A DNA stretch of 64,000 bases from Strobilurus pachycystidiatus (Eukaryota > Basidiomycota > Agaricomycetes > Agaricales > Physalacriaceae). A model generated the notes under the pieces. The model saw only the letters and a list, made by a program, of their open reading frames with translations. It was not told the origin of the DNA and ran no database searches. The DNA is taken from positions 1,860,001-1,924,000 of the forward strand of contig JAHLMK010000007.1 of the NCBI GenBank assembly GCA_019915135.1, read 5' to 3'. The translations under genes were made by a program, and so were the position numbers. Positions 22,070 to 34,297 of the stretch are shown here, piece by piece. Each line of letters opens with the position of its first letter. Position 1 is the stretch's first letter.

Positions 22070-23456
22070 TTACTCCTCATCGCTATCATCGTCCGCCTCT
22101 TCAAGCCACTGCGTTGAGTGAGCCTAGAGTAGAAAACGAGGGAGAGGTTGACTGACCTTAAGGAACGGTTCGCTTGCCTTGCGGACCATCTTGCTGGTCT
22201 CTTTGTCCGTATACTTCTTGCTGACATGCGTACCCCACTGGGTGACGACTTCCTCTTCAAGGATATCGACTTGGTACAGTGCCATCAAGATCTTGGGCAC
22301 AGCGGGAAGCAGGTCGGGATAAGTCAGACCAACGAGACGTTCAATGCCTCCCAACAGACACTTCTGATGTTTCTCGGATGTGACCATCTTATGGAATTGT
22401 CAGTGCATTGTAATGAGAGGGACCAGAAGAACGGACGGACCTTGGCGAACAAGGCAGCATACTGGGGGATCTGCTTGAGAACGTCCTCGGTGAAAAGGGC
22501 CTGAACAAGGACCAGAATAGTCTTGTGCTTCTTCTCGATACCCAAGTCCTCTGCCTTCTTGAAGATCGCGATGGAGAAAGCCTTGGCCTCGTCGGTGTCC
22601 CGATTCTCTTCAATCCATCTTCCGAGAACGGCATAAGGGCTGTTGGCATCATCGTCACTGCCTTCATCATCGCCATTGAGCACCGCGTTGGCCATGGATC
22701 CCTCGAGAGCCTTGATGCGTTGCTTGACGGCCTCGGGGGAAGTGTCGGCGGACCAGTCCTCCTTGGCGAGAGCGGTATCGGTATTGAGTTCCTTGGCCTC
22801 GGCCTTGATCTTCTTCGTCAACTCGTCGTCACTCTCGGCGCCATTCGCGTCACCTTCCTCGCCGTTCTCGGGCGTCGAATCACCACCGCCGCCAACGCCA
22901 GCAGCCGCATCACCAGCACCGGTCTTATTTTTACCCTTTTTGATCTTGACGGGAGGGTTTTTAAGAATGAAGGTGGTAAGCTTGTGACGCATGTCCACCC
23001 CGGTGCGTTCGCCACAGGCTTTGCAGTCACGGATGATGTCCTCGGACCGGCCGGCCTTGAGGATGACCAGCTCCGTCTCGGGGTTCTTGCACGATTTGCA
23101 AAGGACAAACTTGTCGATGAATACATCGAGAAGCTCGCGGAGACGGTTGGCGTCGTGGGCACCGTTGACGATGTAGCGCTCGTTCTTCTCGTCGAAGGAC
23201 GTTTGAGCGCCGAGCTCGCATCCGAAAAACTTGGTGGTGTAGGTTGGGGGGCGACTGAGGGCACGGGCGACGTCGGTCATATTGGGGATGACCGTCTTGA
23301 TGCCATTGCCTTTGCCTTCAATCTTGGTGTTAAGAAGGGGCATGCTAAAGTCATTGATCAGTAAGACAGTGAACCTAGAAGAGCTGCATGAGCTGACCGG
23401 TAGCGGTAGAACTTGTCATCGACATCGCGCCGAATGTTAACAATTCCGGAAGCCAT
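22070..23456 (-). CDS. TIF5: translation initiation factor eIF5
   Basis: GTPase-activating protein for eIF2 in start-codon selection. Exons 23398-23456, 22441-23344, 22157-22387 and 22070-22123 give 415 residues, matching the usual length. Starts [20 protein letters not shown] with the Arg finger region conserved, then [20 protein letters not shown], zinc ribbon CKSC...CKAC ([31 protein letters not shown]), a linker rich in Gly/Glu/Lys, and the C-terminal W2/HEAT domain with [20 protein letters not shown] and the acidic-aromatic end [20 protein letters not shown] followed by [12 protein letters not shown]. All phases agree. Gene order around it gives no extra hint. Confidence 0.96.
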
Positions 23457-24629
23457 ATTGGGCAGAGAATTTAGCGCTGAGGATCATGTCAGACGTCTGT
23501 TCTCTTTTCTGAGGCATGACAGGGCTTACGGAGGTGAAAAGCGAATTAGCAAGCAGTTTTTTATGTTTAGGTATACCGATTGGCGGACGAAGCATGAATC
23601 CTCTGTCTTGTAATTGACAGAAGACGGGAGAATGGGAGTGGGGGGAGTGGGTAGACGCAATCGTGAAGAACAGAACAAAAAGGAATCGACTGTTGCGGGT
23701 GCGCACTAGAGGGTTGTGGTGGTTGCTGAGAAGGAGCCGTGTGCCACGCACGGCGCTTACAAAAATTATCTCGGAGCCTGAATCCCTTGCCGGCCGAAGC
23801 TGTACCGATTCCTGCCGGTACTGTACCAACGACTGTTGCTCGACGAAATCGCGTACTTTGAAAGCTGACTGTACATGTCAATGCAATGTTATGTGCACTA
23901 CTAGAAAGTATTATGGCGCCTATTTTGCATCTAATCCTCCTCTATTCTCTCGTATCCTCTACGTCACAATGATTATCTCCGGCTTGCGCCTTGCCTCCTG
24001 ACGTTCGCTCAAGCTTCATTCATCTGAATCTTTTTGGAAGTTGCAGATACAGTTCAAGTGCGTATCAAGGCAATCTGACGTGCGAGAAGATGTAGAATCT
24101 GTACGAAGTCATGTTTGAACGTCGCCTCTCGACTGACGTGAGTTCATTGATGTTGTTGATCTCAGTTGGAATTAGCTAGCTCTTGGTACCCAAATGGAAC
24201 ATGCTGGTGCAGATGTCGACGTCGAGTAGCGGTTTTTGTGGGTTCGTGGTTCGGACATGTCGGGCTCGGCACTGCAGGCGCTCAGGTTACTGCAAGTTGA
24301 GAGTCAGACGACAAGGAGATGCGCCACGAAGGAATAGCATACGTCTTTCCAAATTTCATCTCTAAGTCTGACTGAATAGTGGTAAGATGTACTTTGCTCG
24401 ACCGTACTTAGGTATATGATTAATTGTAGAGTGGAATAAGTCCGTGCATCTTTTTACAGTAGATCATGAATTTTAAATGGCGAGTAAATATGAATGAAAT
24501 CTGGTCTATTTCGTCAAGTCCGTAGGGCAGGAAGTTGTAAGATCTGCGATGGTCGACGAGTGTAAGCCTGAGAGTCGAGAAGCCTGGGAGTCGCAATCAG
24601 TCGAGCGAAATGACACCTAGGAAATGAAC
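23457..24629. other. gene-poor stretch, about 1.2 kb
   Basis: Region between the eIF5 start and the stop of the F-box-like gene. Short open frames on both strands lack motifs, splice partners and codon structure. No tRNA, repeat or inverted repeat was recognised. Part must be the eIF5 promoter. Confidence 0.45.
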
Positions 24630-27100
24630 TCACTTTAACCATATCCTGCCTGCACCGCTTTTGTCCCGAATGAACTCCCAATGCCGGGGAGCTTTTACCG
24701 CGCCACGGAGACAGTCAAGCAGGAATTGTCGACCCTCAGAGGTTCCGTCGCCTTCGAGAACCCACTCCCCTTCCCAGCCAATGCCCATCGCCGCCGCAGA
24801 GTCAACGTCGCCGGTACTCCCACCCGCAATGCCAACATCACTCAAACTCACCCCTCCCCTCCAAGAGCGCGCTGTCCACGACCATTTATGCACGGTCGCA
24901 TAACCGCCTCGAGAATGCGGACTGGGAACGCTCGCCACATGGCTGACGAGCTGCATCTGTGGTTCTTCGTTGCCGCATGGCGGGGGAAGGTGTCCGAGAG
25001 ACATCCGAAGATTGCCTCCCCGAAGGCCCTCGGGTCCATTCGGAAGACGAGAAGACATGATATGGTCGTAGTAAAACGGCGAGGGAAGATATATGGCGTC
25101 CTCGATGGGCAAGAAATCGTCAGGGGGACAGAACGGCACCAAGTATGTCCCGTTGAAGATGAGCCATGTTCTCTTTTCGCCCCCACTGTCGATCCTACCG
25201 CGGCTTCGTTTCTGTGATAGTTCTCTGGGCATGGGCGTATCCTCCCCCGCACTGTCTTCGCCCCCGGAGCTACTCCCTGCGGGAGGAACGTATCCCAGAT
25301 TGCAAACGATGTCGCCTGTGCTCATATGATCCCAAAGTCCAGACTCGACGAGCTGCTCTTCGCACTGTTGTATGCTGGATCCACCGCCATTCGCATAGAA
25401 ATAGTCAGAGTCCAAAAATTCCAGTTCCTCTGTCATATCCGAGCAGGGAACATAGACCCGGAGCACAGGGGCGCGCACGCGGGATGTCGCCATTATCAAG
25501 TCATGCGGTGACGCCAGAGTACCAGGAACGGGAGGAGGCGACGGAGAGCTACGACGCTCACTTCGTGCAAACGGAGGTGACGAAGTTCCTACAGAGGTGA
25601 ACCCAGAAGATCCATTTGCGCTAGACACGGAACTCTGGCTGGAGTTGCAATTTCCCGACGCAAATCTGCGGTGTGGGCGTTGAAAACCAAATTCGTCATC
25701 TGATGCCCATCCCGAGGTCGAGACGTTGTGGGCTGATGCAACGCGCTTCACATGATGCGATATCGAAGCGTTAATAAGGGATCGTCGCCAGCCCGTCGAG
25801 TAGTATGTGAGATCCTTGGGTTCTGAGGGAGGAGGAGGAGCGACAGAATTACTGCTAAATATGGACAGCCTTCTCCTTCCCCCGATTGACTGGGAGGATG
25901 TCGAGGTGCTAGACGCCCTGCGAGAATTGCCCGAAGAACGCGGTGCACGAGATTGTGACATTGACATAGCGCGCGCGTGTTTGCTGGTCGCCCCATTGGC
26001 ATATGAGGACGGGGCAGTGCTCCGGGCACGCTCGTGGCGACTGGAACGTGTGTGGTTTGGGCTAGTGGCGCCCACGTCCAAACTAGTGGCATTGCGTTCG
26101 TGTTTGGATGGTACTGGCGGAGGTATGTCTCGGTCCATAGCTATCTGCGGATTGGACAGAGGGGCAGGGAAAATCAATTCCCTCACGCTGTTTGTGCTGC
26201 TCCTGCTGATAGTAGATCTATCCCTGCTAAGGGATACATTGAAATGCGGGCCCTGCGAAGCACTGCTATCTTCCATGATGGGGTCGACATCTGGCTCGGG
26301 TTCAAGGGGTGGTGGTAGCGAAGAGCTGTGCGCAAGCGACTGGAGAAGAAGCACAAATCGGGAATGAGCTTGGGCGAGGCGAGCGAGTTTGTGAGGTCGG
26401 GCAGCGTCGGCAGTGACAGGTGGACTGGAGAGTGTGGAAAGGGCTTTTGCGGGGTAGATATGAAGCGGTGTGTGCTGAGAGATCACTGTGCAAGCCGGCG
26501 TAAATACACCGTCCGATCACTAGGGAGAGACAAAAACATACGAAGGAGGTCGACATCGTGTAGTGTTACCGATACCTCCTTGGTGCCGTCGCGAGCGCCG
26601 TTTTGCATGCGGAGAACGATGCCATATCCCTCGACGAATTTTGCCAGAACTACGTCCCGAGTGTCCTGCTTGTCCATGGTCCTTCGCATGGAGCGGCACG
26701 TTTGAGTGAGGGATATGAAATCCTTCCAGGGGAGGAATGACAGCAGACATGACAGCGCCAGGGGGCTCGTCGTGATGTCTGCAAAGGCCTGGCCGGATGG
26801 ACGCATGTGAGGTGGGACACGCGCACGAACGCGGCTGGAAGGAGGCGCAGGAGAAGCAGAGGGTTTTCGGTGGCTGGACCGAGAACGGGCTGCTGATGGA
26901 GGATGATCATCAGCAGGAAGGCTGGGGAGCGGCCGGGCCGTTCTGGATGTGCCAGTGGTCGCGGTGGAGGAGACGCTGGACATGGTGGCGGTTCGGACTG
27001 GCCGGGCAAGGAGGAGGGACGGCTCCACCGCGTCAAGGCTGGCCTGGTGGGTGTACGACCCTGGCGTGGGGTGGTGTGCAGAAGCAAGAGCCATGGCCAT
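24630..27100 (-). CDS. large protein with F-box-like segment, unknown
   Basis: Exons 26542-27100 and 24630-26485, in phase, 804 residues. After a Ser/Thr/Pro-rich start (MAMALASAHHPTPGSYTHQA) residues about 110-140 read LALSCLLSFLPWKDFISLTQ followed by TCRSMRR, an F-box-like helix pattern. A long disordered Ser-rich middle follows. The C-terminal 280 residues look folded and conserved: RAPVLRVYVPCSDMTEELEF, SGLWDHMSTGDIVCNLGYVP, RTWLIFNGTYLVPFCPPDDF, DAIYLPSPFYYDHIM, YATVHKWSWTARSWRGGVSL and GQEWVLEGDGTSEG-like EWVLEGDGTSEGRQFLLDCL. I cannot name the domain; a fungal-specific role, perhaps as an SCF adaptor, is only inferred. It stands head to head with IWS1, 379 bases apart. Confidence 0.8.
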
Positions 27101-27479
27101 CGTCGCAGAAGTGGACGGTGCAGAAACGTTCGGCCGTATGACGACGGCAGACAGTGCGATCGTGGAGCCTGGCGACGGCGCGATAGATACCCCGAGCAGG
27201 ACGGCGAGGATACTCAGTGCCGGGGCAGCCAGACACGCGAAGGGGACAGGATGGATGCTAGAGAGCAGAGGAGCGGACAGACAGACGAGGCAGGCCCATG
27301 GCAGCGCTTATTTTATTGGACTGTACAGTCTGGTTGAAGGGGCACAGTGTTTCGCTGCAGCCGTCGGCCCAATCTTTGAAATCGAATTGAAAGATCGGCA
27401 ATTACGTGACAGTCACTGCACTGCCGTATGCGGACTCAGGGCAGCTTACGTACAGCCACCGCCCTTCGACACGGACATC

Positions 27480-28790
27480 ATGGCAGTGAGTACACAGGCG
27501 CTCCCCGTCGTCGACGCCCGCGCTGACAGCGTCGCAGGACAAGGCCTCGCTCGCCCGCGACATCTTTGGTGGATCCGACTCTGAGCTCTCTGACGACGAG
27601 AACGAAGGTCAGCTAGCGGCGTACAGCTTCCGCCGGGTTTCGTGGCTGACCATCTGCAGAGCGCCCATCCGTCCCCGGCCAGCCCAAAGGCGGCGACTAC
27701 GCCACATCCGGGGAGGAGTCTGACGACGACTATGCTGGCGAAAAAAACGCAAAGAAACCCAAGAGCCTTCCGCGCAAAAAGTCGACCGAGGGCAGGACAG
27801 GTGCCGGCACCAAGCGCAAGCGCAAGACCGCCACCAAAAAGGCCGACCCATATGAAGACGTGGACTTGAGCACGCTACCGCCAGAACAAGGTCCGTCCTT
27901 GCTTGGTTCACCACCCAAGTAGCTAAAGTAAATCTTTCATCAGCCAGCAAGATTCGTGTCGACCGACAGATCGAAGCCATTCTAAAGCCCAAAAAGGCAA
28001 ACCGTCCCAAGAAGCGCAAGAACAACGAAGAGGTCCTCGACAGTTTTGCCGACGACCAGGTTGCGCGTCTGCGAGAAGCTATGAATAACGCTGTCGAGGA
28101 AGACAGGCAGGCTAAAGCCGACGGGCTCCCGGGAACAGCCAAACTCAAGCTTCTCCCTGAGGTCATGGATACTTTGCGCAAGTACGTATGCAGCTCTCAT
28201 GATCATCGTCTGGCTCAATCTACCTTAGAGCGTCCCTAGCCCAATCCATAGCCGACAATAACCTCCTTGAAGCCGTCAAACTCTGGCTTGAACCACTCCC
28301 CGATCACTCTCTACCCTCGCTCAACATCCAACGCGAGTTCTTCCAGATCCTGCCAAAGATGGAGTTTATCGACTCCGCTGTCCTCAAGGAATCCGGGCTC
28401 GGCAAGATCGTCATGTTCTACACGAAATACAAACTCGTCACTTCGGACATTGCCCGCATTGCTGAGGACCTCGTGGCGTCGTGGTCGCGGCCCATCATCA
28501 AGCGGTCTGCCTCGTACAAGGACCGGGTCATCCCCATAAGCGACGCGGACATTGACGGGAAGCTGGCCGGCGAGAAACTGCACTCCATCTTGGCGAGGGG
28601 ACGCGAACAGGACAAACTGCGCGTTCGGAAGAACGCCGTGTTTGTTCCTCAGCGCGATTTGGGTAGCTATACCATCGCGCCCAGGCCCAACCTGCGTCCC
28701 AACTTGACTATCGACGGGGATAGTGAACGTAGAAGGAATAACAACGCGCGTCTGAAGAACCTGAAGACACGGCTCAACAACAACAAGTGA
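27480..28790 (+). CDS. IWS1: Iws1/Spn1 transcription elongation factor
   Basis: Spt6-binding factor for RNA polymerase II elongation and mRNA export. Exons 27480-27485, 27538-27607, 27660-27890, 27944-28181 and 28229-28790 give 368 residues. The first exon holds only Met-Ala, joined to DKASLARDIFGGSDSELSDD, the typical acidic Iws1 start. A Lys-rich disordered part ends in DPYEDVDLSTLPPEQASKIR. The TFIIS N-terminal (LW) domain follows: FADDQVARLREAMNNAVEED, KLKLLPEVMDTLRKASLAQS, LLEAVKLWLEPLPDHSLPSL, NIQREFFQILPKMEFI, and LVASWSRPIIKRSASYKDR. The C-terminal tail is basic (RNNNARLKNLKTRLNNNK). Phases all agree. Confidence 0.95.
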
Positions 28791-30029
28791 AGTAATGGGT
28801 TACTGGCTTGTTTTGTTTTCTCCTTCTTGCTGTATGTATGTGGCTCATCGGTTTCTTTGTACGCATCTAGACATTCTGTATAATCGCATTATCTTCCGAA
28901 CGCCGTGTTCATGCTTATTCGATTATCTTGGGGTCTAACCGTGAATGTCTGTACGTCTCATGTTTCCCTTTTTTTCGGGCACATAGCACCTCGACGCACT
29001 GGTCGGCCCCCCATGAAACTGCCACGAGATGCCCGATAGACAGTCACACGTCACGAATGTGGCTTGCCAGTGCTAGCTCGACAGATGAATGTTCACTTTC
29101 CGCGTATACTCCGTCCTCCACCCAATGTGGGTCGTTCAAGATGTCTTCATGCTAATGAAGGCGCTCTGCACCGGCCGACATGTGTATTCTTACATCATAT
29201 CGGTATGCCTTGGCCGCATCCTTCCGCACGTCCAGGTCCTTTCTCTTCTGGGAGGAGGCGAGTCGTTGTCAACAGGTTGTGTCTGGCTAGTCATACTCAT
29301 AGCAACCAAGACATGGAAGCCGGCCGATGTAAGTTCGGAACCAGGTATCAGCCGATGATTTCTGTTCACCTCGTTGGCCGTGGAACGTTCGGGGTGGAAC
29401 AGAGACAAGCATACGGGTTGTCGTGGCCGTTGCCACGCCCACCTGCAGGCAAACGCGATCGACGGGGACATTAGGCTCCGTGGGCACTAATACTCAGTAC
29501 CTGACAGCCTGAGACTGGGACAAGGTAGTGGTATCCTTTAGTTGAGACACAGCTCTGAAGCCATCCGAAACGTAGACAAGTCCGTTGGCGGCCGCGTTCC
29601 CGAAGGCTTCGCTTCGCTTCGAGACGCGGAACGTCTATTGGTGACTATGTATTCAGAACCCTTCGACCAACGAATCTCCGTCGACAGCCTGAGACGGAAA
29701 TGGCTTACTTACGGACGCGTCTGCTTCCCTTCCCAACCGAACGCCAGTGCAAATCCAAGCGTAAATCCTTCCCCAGCTTTCTTTTGGGCGACTTCTCGGT
29801 TTCCAGTCCCACGCAGACTTTGTGTGTAAGTATACACGGACTGCCTTCGAAAGGATAGTCGCGCCTTCGCGCCTTCTTCAAAGTTCAGGATGTCCGAGTG
29901 GTCGTCACTCCGAGCCTGACAACCCCGCCGAGTGTGGCCTATAAGCGAGATGAGCACAGGAGGTATTGTATACTGTATTTACATACCACAAAGTCAGACG
30001 ACAGACCATGGGAATCGCAAAGAGTCTCC
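28791..30029. other. gene-poor stretch, about 1.2 kb
   Basis: Downstream of IWS1. Overlapping short frames occur on both strands (for example minus 29190-29471 and 29709-29957) but none joins to others in phase or carries a motif I recognise. It could hold a fast-evolving or decayed gene continuous with the CCT5 relic next to it. Confidence 0.4.
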
Positions 30030-30391
30030 CTTAATTTAATTAAGCCTTTGAGCTCATTGAATTCGCGAATCCTATGTACGCCAAGGGGCATCCGACGATT
30101 GTATTGACTTCCAGCCCGCCAACGCTGATGGCGGCCTGCCTGGAGCAACCCAATTGAAAGGATGAGATCGGTATTCCATTGAAAGAGGCAGAAAGTAAGG
30201 CCCCATAAAGCGATTATAAGAATATTGAGAAAAGTCGGGTAAGGAGGAATGAACAGAGTTGATTCAAAAACTCGCAGGAAGGGACATGTGAGGATGGCGA
30301 GACGGGCGTCTCTGACGGAGGAGGGCATTTGAGGATGTGACATGTCCTTGTCAATGAGAACACCCTTGATGAGTGTCGTGTCGGCGAGCGA
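30030..30391 (-). pseudogene. decayed fragment of chaperonin subunit CCT5 (epsilon)
   Basis: At 30278-30391 the minus strand encodes [19 protein letters not shown] then [19 protein letters not shown], which matches the apical-domain segment of CCT epsilon (family form: DTKLIKGV.VDKDFSHPQMP). After CPF the family sequence EPPKPKTKH is missing. Farther along the same frame scattered CCT5-like positions survive in order (FQW-x10-LLQ, RW, HRI), with spacing like the family but most residues changed. Upstream, only doubtful traces appear (TVASLDLE at about 30490) in other frames. No start, no ATP-binding motifs GDGTT, and no C-terminus are present. A complete CCT5 must exist elsewhere because the subunit is essential. 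Confidence 0.6.
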
Positions 30392-31470
30392 TTCAATATG
30401 GATGTCGCCGACAGAACACATACAGCTTTTGAGCTGTCCGGGTCTTTATTACGTCGGAGAAGGGGTTGAGTTTCAAGGTCCAGAGACGCCACAGTACGGA
30501 GGCCGTTTATCTTATCGCCGCCCAGACGCAAATCCTCCGTTATTCACCAACGGACTTGGAATGTCCTTGCCGCTCTAAAGCAGACCCTATGTAGTAGAGC
30601 ATCTAGATCAGTTCCTGGCGCCTTCTTCATCCTAAGTGTAAAAGACACGTTCATCTGGTCGGCTTCCGTATTTCGATTCAATGCGCTCTCGTTTGAAAAG
30701 ACGCGTAGTGATGGGTCAAAGATAGACATGGGCCATGGCAGATTCCGAGACCACAGTTCCATTTGGGAACCTCGGTGAGCGAGACTGTAACTTCCGAATT
30801 GATCAGACTTCTGAGTTCTATGCAATACGGAACACCAACGATAGTGACGGTATGTCTGATGGGGTCCGAAGAGAGGCAGATAGTTCCCCAGCACGACAAG
30901 GTTGGCAGGCAAGTCTGCTCATGTGCATCGAAACTGGCTTGCTCGGACTGGCACTAAGTATCGAAGAGTGCCAGCCAGAGCAGCTGCCGAGTGTGGCGTA
31001 TGGCATGATGGCACAGGCACTTTTGATGACGGTGATTGGGGCATGGACTAATGCAGCAAGCGATGTGCTTACTTAAATATAGAAGGGCTGGAAACAACAA
31101 GAGAAGACAAGCCGATGTGGCGGCCTCAGGGCGAGAACAACACAAGGCGACGGGCAATTAACAAGAATTGATGGGGGGAAGGGTCGCTGGGATAAGCAGA
31201 CGGGGAACTGGAGAGACAAAGGAAGGAGGGGCGATCCAAGCTGTGTGTACAGCTGGGGGATGGTGTCAGCATCGGTGGAGGTAAGGGTGTATTGACATTG
31301 TGTGAATCGCAGAGAGGGATCACCACGCGTCAAAGCGCGCCGTCCAAGCGAACGAGGCAATCACGTAATGCGATCAGATCTGCTGTCGGAGATTGGTAAA
31401 GCGTGGGAGATACCTGGCACACGTCCAGCGCACCGCGATTGTGCCCTCTCACCCTCCTCCTTCCGCCATC
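30392..31470. other. non-coding or decayed stretch upstream of 31471 gene
   Basis: Several 60-120-codon frames on both strands overlap each other with no clear winner. Parts of the minus strand may be older remnants of the CCT5 copy (a short VVLG and a stretch encoding RIA-like residues), but similarity is too weak to call. The last 100 bases include the promoter of the gene at 31471. Confidence 0.35.
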
Positions 31471-33234
31471 ATGTCGCGCTCTCGCGTCTCCCCGCTCACC
31501 CTCGTCCTTCCCCAGCCGTCGCTGCCGCGTCGTCGCTCGTCGCTGCTCTCGGCGGGCTCGTCATCGTCGGCACCCCGGACACCCCGCTCCACTTGCGCCC
31601 CGTCGACTTGCGCGTCCTGGGTGCTCAATCCAAGCAACAGAAACTCGACGGACAGCTGGAACAGCTCAAACAACGACTTTGGCGACGATGGGGATGCCGC
31701 TGACTGGAAGGCAGACCATCTTCTCTTGCTTCAGCGTGTATGCCCTTCCTGTGAAAATTGCGCATACCGTCCTGACGGCCCTCCCACAGACACTGGACGC
31801 CCTGCCGTCTCATCTAGTCACTCCTTTCCATGGACCCATACCTCCTTCAAATCTCCTTGACAAGATTGCCCGGGGCATAGCTCAGGCCAAAGGGCCCGTC
31901 GAATGGCCCTTTTCGCAGAGAGCAACTCGTGTGAAACTCATCGAACTTGCGCGCGCCCGTGCCAAGGACGACTCTCGAGCAGTCCCCGACGAAAATGCCG
32001 ACTACTTCCGGCAGGTCGACGGCGACTCTGCCGGTATCTCCAAGAAACGCCCGATATACCGGCAGTCGAGCATGGACTTCATCCATGGATCCATCGCGGA
32101 AGATCAGGGCGACGTGGAGAATATTAATCGGTATACTCGATCTTATCTAGTCCTGGTGTTGCGCTGACGATAACTTGCAGTCTTTCTGACCGTCTCCAGC
32201 GTACCGCCGACTTTCTTCCCACAGCACATTCCACCTACCATCCCTATTCTAGGCCGCGCCCTTCCAATCCTCTGGCGCATCGTAGATCGTCCTCACCTAC
32301 TCGTCCAGGCCTTGGCCCTTCCACGCCGAGTACCTCGACCTTGACGACTCTGTCCTCCATGTCTTCCATTCGTTCCCATAATCGTCGCTCTGGGGCAACT
32401 CTATCCTCGATGACGTCCAACGAATCAATGAGCAGTCTCGGACTGGCTGACGCTAAAATCCCTTACCAGCTCCTTCCGTCGTCCATGGCGTGTCCCGACC
32501 CTCGCGTTCAACGTGTACGACGGTCAGAGTCTTTCTGCGCTCCGCCTATCGCCAAAGAGGCTGCATCAATACCTCCTGGGACTCCTCTGCCCCGTCGCCA
32601 AACCGTCAAGCGCGCTCCCTCATATGGTGCCATTGCCCAAGAATCCAAGGACGTCAGCCGAGCCAAGGCGGCCAACGACGGTCTCCCGCTTGCCGAGAGC
32701 TTCTCCTACCCATCGTCGGATGAAGAGGAGAAGGTCCGCAGCAGGCATGCCAAAAAGGCTAGGACGAGAAACGGCCTTGTGGCAAGCCCAGCTTCACCCG
32801 GACAAACCCCTCCCATGAGCCCTGACGGCAAGGCCAAGGCGGTCAAGAAGTGCTCAGACCGGAGGGACTCTGCCCAGTCTCGCGCGACTAACCGCAAGGA
32901 CACTAGTTCCTCACCGTCGCCTTCTCTTGGGAAGCCCTCGGCCCCTCCACGGATGAACCTCCAACGTAATCCCAGCATGTTTGGAGCTGAGCTACCACAC
33001 CTTCATATTGCCTCCTCCGTTACCGAGGTTCCCACCACCTACTCCCCGCCTACGGCCGCCGCTCCTTCCCCCAAAAAGACGCCTACGTTACGCCGGGTCA
33101 AGCGATTAGGTTTAGGACCTTCCCGGCGGATATCTTTCGGAAGTCTGGCGGCGCCGGCCGATACGGGTAACGACGCAGACATGGAAGATGACGAGAGAGA
33201 TCGACGACTAGCAAGCGCCTTCCAGCTCAAGTGA
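31471..33234 (+). CDS. disordered Ser/Arg-rich protein, unknown
   Basis: Exons 31471-31737, 31790-32130 and 32181-33234, all in phase, 553 residues. Starts MSRSRVSPLTLVLPQPSLPR. The folded-looking part is in exon 2: TLDALPSHLVTPFHGPIPPS, NLLDKIARGIAQAKGPVEWP, RVKLIELARARAKDD, RPIYRQSSMDFIHG. The remainder is Ser/Pro-rich with many possible phosphorylation sites (TLTTLSSMSSIRSHNRRSG) and basic patches, ending SRRISFGSLAAPADTG and an acidic tail. I do not recognise it; conservation of exon 2 residues would be the first thing to look at. Its 3' side (33240-33760) is very pyrimidine-rich. Confidence 0.75.
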
Positions 33235-34297
33235 CGTGCCCTTGTGCCTTCGAGGCCCCGGTGAACTGGTTCGACTTCATCGTGCCCGATTTCCTGCCCT
33301 CGCTGCACAACTATCCCTTCTGTACAACATCTTGCCAGAGCGACACCTCGCCCTCGTCCCAACAACTCTACCGACAATCCTGCGCTACGCAGTAACCCCC
33401 ATACGTCTTGCTTAGCCCTCCCCAACCCTGCCTCGTCTCAGTGAATATGTCCTGCGCGACATCGACATTCTTTTTTCGTTCTGGCTCAGAATCCTTCCTC
33501 TCCCTGCTCTCATCTTTTTTTGACTTTGTTTGCTGTCATAACCACCATCATTACCGTCTCCTCTCTGTGCTCTCATTGTACCACCATTGCCCACCACTCC
33601 TTGCATTCTTGTTACATCACACTCGACACTCATTGCTTACTTACCTTTTCCCCCTGCTAGAGTTGCTCTCAGCATACTTACCACTCATTGTCTCTCCTCC
33701 CACTTCCCTCACCTATCATCACCACTCACCTCCGGATATCTGGCGACGGCTGGATTCCCGCAGATTGTAAAATGCGCACAGCGACTCTGTGCCTACTTCC
33801 CAAATTCGCTTCGTTCTTGAGACGTTTGCTGTTTGTATTATAATTATACCCGCCGTTGTCTGGTACCCATTTACTCTAGATGACTGCTGGTTTTCCGTCA
33901 CTCTTTTGCGTACACTTACATATCTGGGTTGCTTTTGCGGTTTCTTGTATATATGCGAGTTCAGAACTCAGTTTACCTGTACTATACTATTTGGCATCTG
34001 GCTTGAACTTGGAATACATCGAGCTTTGAATCTGATTGATGGAAGTCGGGTAGGTATGAACGTTGTTAAGCTCCCTGAGAAGGCGTGTCAAGGTTCGAAC
34101 TCGTGTAGACCTCGAGCAAGCCTCGAGGCGATGGTTCACATGGACAAGGTTTTGAGTGTGTGGCATGCTGATTGCGACTGGTATGGCAACAGGTATGTAC
34201 GTCTGAGTTGAAGGGGCTGGACGTGGGTGCAGAGCAGAAGGGGTGACTCGGCGATTTGTTGGGGTTCGGTATTCGGGGCACTGATGTACTGCAGATT
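33235..34297. other. 3' region and spacer, pyrimidine-rich
   Basis: About 1 kb. From 33400 to 33740 the plus strand is strongly C+T-rich with repeated CACCA/CCACT words, which creates a chance 120-codon frame. The rest holds no coding pattern. A GGTTCGAAC motif at 34090 is not part of a tRNA. Confidence 0.45.

Noticed and set aside
22525..23364. 279-codon plus-strand frame over eIF5
   Set aside because: It is the exact antisense of the strongly supported eIF5 exon and carries no independent motif.
26797..27584. Two long plus-strand frames at 26.8-27.6 kb
   Set aside because: They overlap the F-box-like gene's first exon in antisense and the divergent promoter; the real plus-strand gene (IWS1) uses another frame.
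29190..29957. Weak minus-strand frames in the spacer after IWS1
   Set aside because: Could not be joined in phase or matched to a family; not called as a gene.
30400..31100. Possible upstream continuation of the CCT5 relic
   Set aside because: Only isolated short similarities in changing frames; too weak to mark as pseudogene.
33408..33770. 120-codon plus-strand frame
   Set aside because: Produced by C+T-rich low-complexity sequence; composition is Leu/Ser/His-biased and no motif is present.
34085..34105. GGTTCGAAC, resembling a tRNA B box
   Set aside because: No matching A box, acceptor stem or anticodon arm upstream; no tRNA can be folded.
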